Below, piece after piece: positions 1 to 3,686 of a DNA stretch of 5,770 nt. The notes beneath the pieces are model-generated. The model did no database searches. It saw only the letters and a list, made by a program, of their open reading frames with translations, and was not told where the DNA came from. The stretch is from positions 1 through 5,770 of the forward strand of contig JAGVEK010000116.1 in assembly GCA_020058315.1 (NCBI GenBank), written 5' to 3'. A program made the position numbers and the translations under genes. How positions within the stretch are numbered: position 1 is the first letter of the stretch; each line of letters opens with the position of its first letter. This stretch comes from Candidatus Zixiibacteriota bacterium (GTDB lineage: Bacteria; Zixibacteria; MSB-5A5; WJJR01).

Positions 1-966
1 ACTGGGTTCCGGGTCGGAGGCGTCGGTAGCGATGGCAGACACACCATCCACTTTCACCTTCTTTCCAGTTGCATCAGCCACTCCAACCGGATCGCCACCC
101 GGCCTGGATTGCCTGGTATCGCGGCTTGTCACCGGCTTGGCGTCGGCGATCTCGCCTGTCTCGTCGTCAATGATCGGTGCGTAGTTGCCCTCGATCACAT
201 CGGTCAAATTCAGGTTTTGCGCCTTGCCCTGCTCCGCAGCTGCGTCCAGAGCCAGTGCAGAGGCCAGCTCGGGTGATTTGGGCAGGAATTTGCACAGGCG
301 ACGAATCGCTGTCTTCAGACCCATGGCCGTAAAGTCGGAATCCCATACAGACTCCTTCTTGTAGCGCTTGGCAGACTGATAGCCCCGCGAGTTGTCGCGA
401 ATCTTCTCAACCTCCTTGCGCCCCATCGCCACGAACGTCCGACTTCCATCCTTGAACACTGCGACCGAATAGAAACCGGCGACCTCGCCACGCTCGTCGT
501 CGGCGGCAGGAAAGCCGCCCAGCGTCGTCAATGGCTCGTGATCGAGACTGCGTTCCATGCCCAGCTTGAGGGTAAAAACGTCATTCACCCTGACTTCGTG
601 GGCATAGATGTCCTGAACCAGCCCGGACTGTCGAGCGAGCTTCATCAGGCCCGTATAGCCGGGGATCAGCTGGCACTGGTTGCCAAACGGCACCAGATGC
701 GCTTCCCCCATGAGACCAACTTCCAGCCCCATCTGCGAAGACTGGATAACCGCGGCAAATACGCTGCGGGGATCACACTCTCCAAGCTTGGGTGTCATTC
801 GGAATGCAGTAAGTGCAATGCGCGCCATACGGTCCGGATTGATGTGCTTTGGCAGGGCGCGGGCAATTTCACCCTTGAACTGCTCCAGCATGGCCGGGAA
901 CCCTTTCGGTTGCTCAGCATCGTTGGGCGTGTTGCGATTGATGTTTTTCAAGGCTTGCAGTGACAT
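1..966 (-). CDS. recT: RecT-family single-strand annealing protein (3' end beyond window)
   Basis: RecT-type recombinases bind ssDNA exposed by a partner exonuclease and anneal it to a complementary strand. The minus strand is open from ATG at 966 to the left edge, 322 codons with no stop. Family hallmarks are visible: SSQMGLEVG at residues 76-84, then GEAHLVPFGNQCQLIPGYTG at 87-106 and LMKLARQSG at 107-115, and a late core block with W208, D211 and KTAIRRLCKFLP at 218-229. The region after about residue 240 is acidic and polar low-complexity sequence (IIDDETGEIADAK) and probably a flexible tail; E. coli RecT is 269 aa, so this one is longer. The start is set by GGAGGT at 979-974, 7 nt before the ATG. 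It is the last visible gene of the minus-strand train, 133 nt after the 82-aa gene, with a structured leader (967-1041) that can mask its SD. The symbol is by family; the identification is firm. Confidence 0.95.
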   Translation of the reverse strand, partial: MSLQALKNINRNTPNDAEQPKGFPAMLEQFKGEIARALPKHINPDRMARIALTAFRMTPKLGECDPRSVFAAVIQSSQMGLEVGLMGEAHLVPFGNQCQLIPGYTGLMKLARQSGLVQDIYAHEVRVNDVFTLKLGMERSLDHEPLTTLGGFPAADDERGEVAGFYSVAVFKDGSRTFVAMGRKEVEKIRDNSRGYQSAKRYKKESVWDSDFTAMGLKTAIRRLCKFLPKSPELASALALDAAAEQGKAQNLNLTDVIEGNYAPIIDDETGEIADAKPVTSRDTRQSRPGGDPVGVADATGKKVKVDGVSAIATDASDPEPS

Positions 967-1041
967 GGTATTGACCTCCAGAAAAATGGAAAAGACGGTC
1001 ACACCACGCCCCTTGCGGGAACATGGCATTCCCGCCGGGTT
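967..1041 (-). promoter_or_regulatory. Structured 5' leader of recT (repeated leader element, copy A)
   Basis: On the minus strand this reads AACCC, then a perfect 7-bp hairpin (arms GCGGGAA 1029-1035 and TTCCCGC 1015-1021, 7-nt loop), then GGGG and GGTGTGACC (1005-997). That last segment can pair with the bases between SD and start (976-967, next to the ATG) with one bulged A and one G-U, covering the 3' half of GGAGGT. The same layout occurs before the 26-aa gene, the 119-aa gene and, more weakly, recE. I infer a translational control element; it could also bind a protein or be an RNase III site. Confidence 0.55.
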
Positions 1042-1074
1042 GATTACTGCTGCTACTTCACCGATCCAGAATAT

Positions 1075-1089
1075 CCCTCTGTGAGAGGG
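1075..1089. other. Short inverted repeat after the 82-aa gene
   Basis: CCCTCT and AGAGGG form a 6-bp stem with a 3-nt loop, 11 nt past the stop of the 82-aa gene. No T-run follows on the minus strand, so it is not a convincing intrinsic terminator. It may be a weak 3' stem between that gene and recT. Confidence 0.25.
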
Positions 1090-1099
1090 CTTTCATAGC

Positions 1100-1348
1100 C
1101 TATGGACGGTATTTCTGTCGGTTGCACATCGCATCTGCTGTTTCAATTTCCGAATCAACATAGCTATGTTTGACGCAGGCAAGGAGCAATCGACGACTTT
1201 CCTTGAGCGCGCGCCTGCAACGGACAACTTCGGCTTCTGCCTGTTCAAGGGCATCCACCTTTGCCTCCACTCGGGCAGCGATCGACAGAATCGGATCCCC
1301 GACCTCGTACAGATAGGGTGCGACCTTCTCGATTGGATTGCTCGGCAC
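1100..1348 (-). CDS. 82-aa coiled-coil-like protein between recE and recT, unknown function
   Basis: I do not recognise this family. The reading frame continues further upstream, but the part overlapping recE is arginine-rich and does not look coded, so I start it at GTG 1348. That GTG lies one base after the recE TGA (1352-1350) and is preceded by GGAGAG at 1359-1354, giving TGA-A-GTG, a layout typical of translational coupling. The 82 residues begin VPSNPIEKVAPYLYEVGDP and then form an Ala/Glu/Leu/Arg-rich stretch at about 21-60 (ARVEAKVDALEQAEAEVV) with heptad-like hydrophobic spacing, suggesting an amphipathic or coiled-coil helix. Two cysteines (44, 58) fall in or near that helix and a third (75) near the C-terminus; there is no signal peptide or membrane segment. 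Its place between exonuclease and annealase suggests an accessory recombination role, but nothing in the sequence proves that. Confidence 0.7.
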   Translation of the reverse strand: MPSNPIEKVAPYLYEVGDPILSIAARVEAKVDALEQAEAEVVRCRRALKESRRLLLACVKHSYVDSEIETADAMCNRQKYRP

Positions 1349-1349
1349 T

Positions 1350-2303
1350 TCAGCTCTCCAGATCAAAGTTCGCCGCCCAGCGTGGCAATTCGATCGTTTC
1401 GATCTCCCCGTTTGGCTGATACGCCGGCCAGCGGTTGTTCGCACGACACCATTGCAGGAGCTGAAGCGCACCGCGAAACTTGGCGCGCCCGACGTCGATG
1501 ACATCCTCGCTGGCCCGATAGACCGCTGCCGCTTGCGGAGCGTCCTTTTCGACGGCGATGAAGTAGAACGGGAGCGTCCTGCCAGTAATAGCCTTGATGC
1601 CGTCCTGATAGAACGCCGCCTGCAGGTCATAACCGAGCGAGGCGATTGACCGTGCAAATCCCTCTGCCGAGGCATCGACGCAGGTTTTTACATCCACAAT
1701 GCCGGTGACCATTCCATCGGCCATGACAAGCCAGTCCGGTCGACACTTACATCCGAGCCCGGTCTCCGGATCACTCCAGAAGCCGGACATTTCAGCCATC
1801 CCGTTCGCCAGCAAACGCGAGGCGCCTGCGTGACGAGAGATACTTGCCTGAATGGACTGGATGGCCATCATCAGGGTGGGTGTCAGGATTTGCTTACCGT
1901 CATACAACCTGGCAATTGCATCCTCCCGAAAAACAAATCTGGACTCGACGTCGGCTACCCTGATGGCGTCCTTGATCTCTTCCTTCTTCATCTTCCCGAC
2001 CTTGATACCCAGTTCCGCAGCCGCCGACTTGTAGTCATCGAGCGACTGCAACGAACCTTCGAATTGCGACTCATCGAATACCGCATAGTCGGAAGCGAAT
2101 GCGGTCGGCTCAAGAATCGCGGAATGAACGGCCGTACCGAATGCCATTGCCGGGGTCGGCTCGGGCGGATAGGTGACGTATTCCTGAAAATGTGCCGGAG
2201 ACCGCATGATCCGCACAAGGCTTGAATGCCCAACTGCATTCTTGTTGCGGTGGTACTCCTCGGCAGCCATCGACAGAAGTCCGACTTGAGTTTCTATAAG
2301 CAT
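1350..2303 (-). CDS. recE: RecE-like PD-(D/E)XK exonuclease (DUF3799-type)
   Basis: This is a 317-aa nuclease of the RecE/RecB-like PD-(D/E)XK fold, expected to degrade one strand of duplex ends and supply ssDNA to RecT. Visible motifs in order: SSLVRIMRSPAHFQEY (27-42); AFGTAVHSAILEP (54-66) with the conserved His60; CRPDWL (187-192) with Asp190; GIVDVKT (201-207) with Asp204 and Lys206, the D-x-K catalytic pair; and YDLQAAFYQDG (225-235), the RecB-family Q-x-x-x-Y-like helix. It corresponds to the nuclease domain only; E. coli RecE is far longer, with an N-terminal region absent here. ATG 2303 is chosen over the upstream in-frame ATG 2339 because GGAGGT (2313-2308) sits 4 nt before it. It is followed with no gap by the 82-aa gene and then recT. 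The symbol reflects family, not orthology to the Rac gene. Confidence 0.9.
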   Translation of the reverse strand: MLIETQVGLLSMAAEEYHRNKNAVGHSSLVRIMRSPAHFQEYVTYPPEPTPAMAFGTAVHSAILEPTAFASDYAVFDESQFEGSLQSLDDYKSAAAELGIKVGKMKKEEIKDAIRVADVESRFVFREDAIARLYDGKQILTPTLMMAIQSIQASISRHAGASRLLANGMAEMSGFWSDPETGLGCKCRPDWLVMADGMVTGIVDVKTCVDASAEGFARSIASLGYDLQAAFYQDGIKAITGRTLPFYFIAVEKDAPQAAAVYRASEDVIDVGRAKFRGALQLLQWCRANNRWPAYQPNGEIETIELPRWAANFDLES

Positions 2304-2377
2304 TTCTACCTCCAGAGGCAAGATTCCCGCTGAAGGCACTCATTCCCTGCCGGGAACGTGCGTCCCTGGCGGGGTTG
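2304..2377 (-). promoter_or_regulatory. Structured 5' leader of recE (repeated leader element, copy B)
   Basis: The order matches the other leaders: AACCCC, an imperfect hairpin (arms GCCAGGGA 2370-2363 and TTCCCGGC 2356-2349, one A-C mismatch and one G-U, 6-nt loop), GGGA, then GAGTGCCTTC. TGCCTTC can pair with GGAGGTA at the SD using two G-U pairs. A competing hairpin CGTTCCC/GGGAATG overlaps the first. This is the weakest of the four copies but has nearly the same length (74 nt). Confidence 0.4.
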
Positions 2378-2412
2378 AAAATGACAGGCAGTTGCCTGAC
2401 TGTCGCTAATGG

Positions 2413-2443
2413 CTGTTTGTTTCGAGCGGCCAGCTACCGCCTC
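2413..2443 (-). repeat. 31-bp repeated element, copy 1 (upstream of recE)
   Basis: This matches 3505-3535 at 28 of 31 positions in the same orientation. The core on the minus strand is GCGGTAGCTGGCCGC, with 4-bp inverted arms GCGG/CCGC around 7 nt, followed by a GAAACAA-type tail. It ends 110 nt upstream of the recE ATG, against 109 nt for the other copy. It is probably a promoter or activator/repressor site; no good sigma-70 hexamers surround it. Confidence 0.6.
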
Positions 2444-2448
2444 TTGAT

Positions 2449-2468
2449 GCTCCTGGTTACCCAGAAGC
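2449..2468 (-). other. GUAA-tetraloop hairpin
   Basis: Minus-strand arms GCTTCTGG and CCAGGAGC form 8 bp (one G-U) closed by the tetraloop GTAA, a GNRA loop that stabilises RNA stems and often makes tertiary or protein contacts. The plus-strand version would have loop TTAC and an A-C mismatch. Confidence 0.45.
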
Positions 2469-2476
2469 GACAATCT

Positions 2477-2526
2477 GGCTTTCCGCAGCACATCGCAGCA
2501 CACCGCGCGATGCGCTCTGGAAAGCC
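2477..2526 (-). other. Long two-part hairpin
   Basis: On the minus strand the outer arms GGCTTTCC (2526-2519) and GGAAAGCC (2484-2477) form 8 bp. A 3x3 internal loop follows, then arms GCGCATCGC (2515-2507) and GCGATGTGC (2496-2488) form 9 bp including one G-U, around a 10-nt loop. No T-run follows, so it is unlikely to be an intrinsic terminator. Confidence 0.4.
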
Positions 2527-2555
2527 CGCACCAAAGCACGGGATAGGTGGATCAC

Positions 2556-2592
2556 GCATCACGCAAACCAGAATATCCGGTTTGCGTGATGC
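2556..2592 (-). repeat. Perfect 14-bp inverted repeat, extending to a 17-bp RNA hairpin
   Basis: Arms GCATCACGCAAACC (2556-2569) and GGTTTGCGTGATGC (2579-2592) are perfectly complementary. On the minus-strand RNA the stem extends by G-U, G-C and A-U to a 3-nt loop, 17 bp in all. It starts 46 nt after the 27-aa stop. No T-run follows on either strand, so I do not call a terminator; a processing or stability stem, or a protein-binding palindrome, are alternatives. Confidence 0.65.
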
Positions 2593-2638
2593 CTGACGAT
2601 CAAGGGGTGAGACGCATCTTGACGACAGGTGCCAGTCG

Positions 2639-2722
2639 TCATCGCAGTCCCAACGCGCGAACGATGGGGCGGCTGATGATGAAACCGGAAACGGCACACA
2701 TCGCGAGTATCAGAAATATCAT
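2639..2722 (-). CDS. 27-aa membrane peptide, paralogue of the neighbouring 26-aa peptide
   Basis: This is a very small gene. ATG 2722 is preceded by AAGGAG (2735-2730) at 7 nt and it ends at TGA 2639. The peptide begins MIFLILAMCAVSG and ends SGFIISRPIVRALGLR: a hydrophobic N-terminal half that could just span or lie in a membrane, then a basic C-terminal tail. The last 16 residues match the upstream 26-aa peptide at 14 positions, with only Ile/Val swaps, while the DNA differs at seven synonymous positions plus the stop codon. That pattern is strong evidence for coding. The function is unknown; I recognise no family. Single-pass peptides of this type can be toxins, holin-like proteins or regulators of a membrane complex, but nothing here picks among those. 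Confidence 0.8.
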   Translation of the reverse strand: MIFLILAMCAVSGFIISRPIVRALGLR

Positions 2723-2794
2723 GGCTAGGCTCCTTGTCGGGTTGATGAATGAACCCCACACGAGTTGCCAGGCTTGATGCGCGCCCGTAACAAC

Positions 2795-2840
2795 CCCGCA
2801 GGCCTAAGGACTCTCTTTCGAAAATCTTTAGGCCTGCGGG
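2795..2840 (-). other. Long hairpin with 13-bp perfect arms and GAAA tetraloop
   Basis: The minus strand has arms CCCGCAGGCCTAA (2840-2828) and TTAGGCCTGCGGG (2807-2795). After one A-C mismatch the stem continues with GATTTTC/GAGAGTC (7 bp, two G-U) to a GAAA tetraloop. The plus strand would break the inner stem and lose the GNRA loop, so minus-strand RNA is the likely functional form. The following sequence GGTTGTTACG has no T-run, so it is not a standard intrinsic terminator; an attenuator, processing site or mRNA stabiliser is possible. Confidence 0.7.
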
Positions 2841-2850
2841 ATTCCCACAG
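2834..2850 (-). other. Short hairpin competing with the long GAAA hairpin
   Basis: CTGTGGG (2850-2844) and CCCGCAG (2840-2834) can form 7 bp with one G-U around a 3-nt loop, starting 17 nt after the 26-aa stop. It uses the same bases as the 5' arm of the long hairpin, so the two folds exclude each other. Confidence 0.3.
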
Positions 2851-2867
2851 GCGAGGTTGGTGCTGGT

Positions 2868-2948
2868 TTAGCGCAGACCCAGCGCCCGAATGATCGGGCG
2901 ACTGATGACGAAGCCACTAATGCAGCACGCGATAAGAACGAGTTCCAT
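2868..2948 (-). CDS. 26-aa membrane peptide, paralogue of the neighbouring 27-aa peptide
   Basis: ATG 2948 follows AAGGAG (2959-2954) at 5 nt and the gene ends at TAA 2868. The peptide begins MELVLIACCIS (two adjacent cysteines, 8 and 9) and ends SGFVISRPIIRALGLR. It has a hydrophobic N-terminal half and a basic tail with Arg17, Arg21 and Arg26. Compared with the 27-aa peptide, the tail keeps the residues while codons differ at synonymous sites (AGT/AGC, CCG/CCC, CGG/CGC, CTG/TTG, GGT/GGA), so both copies appear to be under protein-level selection. Its leader belongs to the repeated family and can fold over the SD. It lies 88 nt downstream of the 119-aa gene. The function is unknown. Confidence 0.8.
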   Translation of the reverse strand: MELVLIACCISGFVISRPIIRALGLR

Positions 2949-3016
2949 GATGTCTCCTTGAAAAAAATGCGGAGACACCAGGCCCCAGGCGGGGAAAGTA
3001 TCCCCGCGTGGGTTTG
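2949..3016 (-). promoter_or_regulatory. Structured 5' leader of the 26-aa gene (repeated leader element, copy D)
   Basis: It carries ACCCA, a 7-bp hairpin (GCGGGGA 3007-3001, TCCCCGC 2995-2989, 5-nt loop) and TGGGG, so that CCCA/TGGG can form an outer stem. GGTGTCTCC (2979-2971) can then form a 9-bp helix (one G-U) with GGAGACATC (2957-2949), which contains most of the SD and abuts the ATG; the loop is 13 nt and U-rich. Translation is expected to be low unless this helix opens. Confidence 0.6.
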
Positions 3017-3036
3017 AATCGTTTCAGAGCGTCGAG

Positions 3037-3396
3037 TTAGAGCACCACTTCAAACCGGGCTTCGGTTTCGGTGGGAGCAACAACTTGCGACTTTTTGACG
3101 GCCTTCTTTCTTTTGGCCGGCTTTTTCGGTTGCACGACTTCCAGCTTCGGCATCGGAATGCCGCGCCGGATAAAGGCAGGCACGTCGTACTTCGACCAGT
3201 CCTCCTCGCCATCGTCATGACTGACAAGCGAGGATGCGGACACGGATCGGTGCCATTCCGGGATCTTTTGCGCGCCGGGCCAATGTTCAGGTGTGGCCAC
3301 CGGCGGTGAAAATGCCAGGTGTCCGAACCTGCCAACAGCAAGCACGAAAAGATGGACTGTCCCAATGAGCGATGCAACCAGAAGAACTTTTTCCAT
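3037..3396 (-). CDS. 119-aa membrane-anchored protein with FtsZ C-terminal-peptide-like motif
   Basis: ATG 3396 is preceded by GGAGG (3405-3401) at 4 nt and the stop is TAA at 3037. I do not recognise a family. Residues 4-21 (VLLVASLIGTVHLFVLAV) form one likely membrane segment with no cleavage site, followed by a Pro/His-rich linker. An acidic patch (DDGEEDW, 61-67) leads into KYDVPAFIRRG (69-79). This strongly resembles the conserved FtsZ C-terminal peptide (E. coli DIPAFLRK), which docks on FtsA, ZipA, MinC, SlmA and ZapD. The tail is Lys/Pro-rich (KKPAKRKKAVKKS, 91-103), like a basic linker. It is the first gene of the minus-strand train that includes recE and recT. Lambda kil and Rac kilR, FtsZ inhibitors, occupy comparable places, so a division-modulating role is a reasonable inference, but it rests on one short motif. 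Confidence 0.75.
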   Translation of the reverse strand: MEKVLLVASLIGTVHLFVLAVGRFGHLAFSPPVATPEHWPGAQKIPEWHRSVSASSLVSHDDGEEDWSKYDVPAFIRRGIPMPKLEVVQPKKPAKRKKAVKKSQVVAPTETEARFEVVL

Positions 3397-3464
3397 GATG
3401 CCTCCAAGTCAAGAATCCTGGAGACACCTGCTCCCATTGCGGGATGGGCATCCCGCAGGGGTTA
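3397..3464 (-). promoter_or_regulatory. Structured 5' leader of the 119-aa gene (repeated leader element, copy E)
   Basis: AACCCC is followed by a perfect 8-bp hairpin (TGCGGGAT 3457-3450, ATCCCGCA 3445-3438, loop GCCC), then TGGGAG and GGTGTCTCC (3428-3420). The last segment can pair over 9 bp (two G-U) with GGAGGCATC (3405-3397), covering the SD and ending at the ATG. It is the clearest copy, 68 nt like the 26-aa leader, and lies downstream of a 31-bp element. Confidence 0.6.
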
Positions 3465-3504
3465 CAAAGTACCGCCACGCACTGGCATGAACGGCACGTA
3501 AATG

Positions 3505-3535
3505 CTGATTGTTTCCAGCGGCCAGCTACCGCTTC
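3505..3535 (-). repeat. 31-bp repeated element, copy 2 (upstream of the 119-aa gene)
   Basis: This is 28/31 identical to 2413-2443 and shares the GCGG-N7-CCGC core and GAAACAA tail. It ends 109 nt upstream of the 119-aa ATG, in the divergent intergenic region. It is a candidate promoter or operator for the minus-strand train. A binding site for a conjugative-element activator is conceivable but not shown. Confidence 0.6.
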
Positions 3536-3607
3536 ATCGATGGCACTAGGCACAACGAATGTGGAGCCATTTTCACTGAGCCGTTTGTGATTTGCAACCG
3601 CCAGACG

Positions 3608-3627
3608 GTGCACTTTTGTGCGCTTTT
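3608..3627 (+). terminator. Weak terminator-like hairpin in the divergent intergenic region
   Basis: GTGCAC and GTGCGC form 6 bp (one G-U) with a TTTT loop, followed by only TTTT. If transcription of the plus-strand genes begins upstream of it, it could act as an attenuator; otherwise it may be chance. The rest of 3465-3686 shows no convincing -35/-10 pair. Confidence 0.2.
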
Positions 3628-3686
3628 CGCATTCGATTCCGGAGCCTGGTTTTGTAGCATCAACCTACCTCACCAGGAGTCCATAG

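Larger units (their letters stand above)
2378..2638 (-). other. Gene-free structured stretch between the 27-aa gene and recE
   Basis: With the recE leader, 2304-2638 is a 335-base interval where I find no credible gene; the open frames crossing it lack an SD and look like chance. On minus-strand RNA it holds, in order, a 17-bp hairpin (2592-2556), a two-part long hairpin (2526-2477), a GUAA-capped hairpin (2468-2449) and the 31-bp element (2443-2413). Several stems use G-U pairs that would be A-C mismatches on the plus strand, pointing to minus-strand RNA. It could be a small RNA, a structured 3' UTR of the peptide genes, or a promoter and processing region for recE. Confidence 0.4.
2723..2867 (-). 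promoter_or_regulatory. Structured spacer between the two peptide genes
   Basis: This 145-nt gap contains the GAAA-capped long hairpin (2795-2840), a competing short hairpin (2834-2850), and just before the SD a 5-bp stem GGGTT/AACCC (2756-2752 with 2743-2739) extended past a G-G mismatch by TGT/ACA. That last stem abuts AAGGAG and may affect access to it. It does not fit the four-leader consensus well and may be a diverged relative. Confidence 0.35.

Noticed and set aside
538..1084. Plus-strand open frames of 134-141 codons opposite recT
   Set aside because: They lie antisense to a confidently identified recT, lack an SD and have no recognisable motif.
1349..1675. N-terminal extension of the 82-aa protein to ATG 1675
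   Set aside because: The extension overlaps recE in another frame and is Arg/Ser-rich shadow sequence; the GTG at 1348 with its own SD right after the recE stop is a better start.
1830..2225. Plus-strand open frame of 131 codons opposite recE
   Set aside because: It is antisense to the catalytic part of the RecE-like nuclease, Cys/Arg/His-rich, with no SD.
1066..2578. Shared 11-mer CCAGAATATCC at 1066-1076 and 2568-2578
   Set aside because: It is short, one copy is the loop of a hairpin and the contexts differ; a chance match is plausible.
2556..2840. Long inverted repeats at 2556-2592 and 2795-2840 as intrinsic terminators
   Set aside because: Neither is followed by a T-run in either direction, and the genes downstream are in the same orientation.
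967..3464. The repeated GC-rich hairpin leaders as a CRISPR array or transposon ends
   Set aside because: Spacing is set by genes rather than regular spacers, the sequence varies while structure is kept, and there are no target-site duplications.
2413..3535. The 31-bp element read as a coding remnant (EAVAGR peptide in both copies)
   Set aside because: Both copies are open in that frame, but the flanking translations do not match and there is no SD; equal spacing to start codons fits a regulatory site better.
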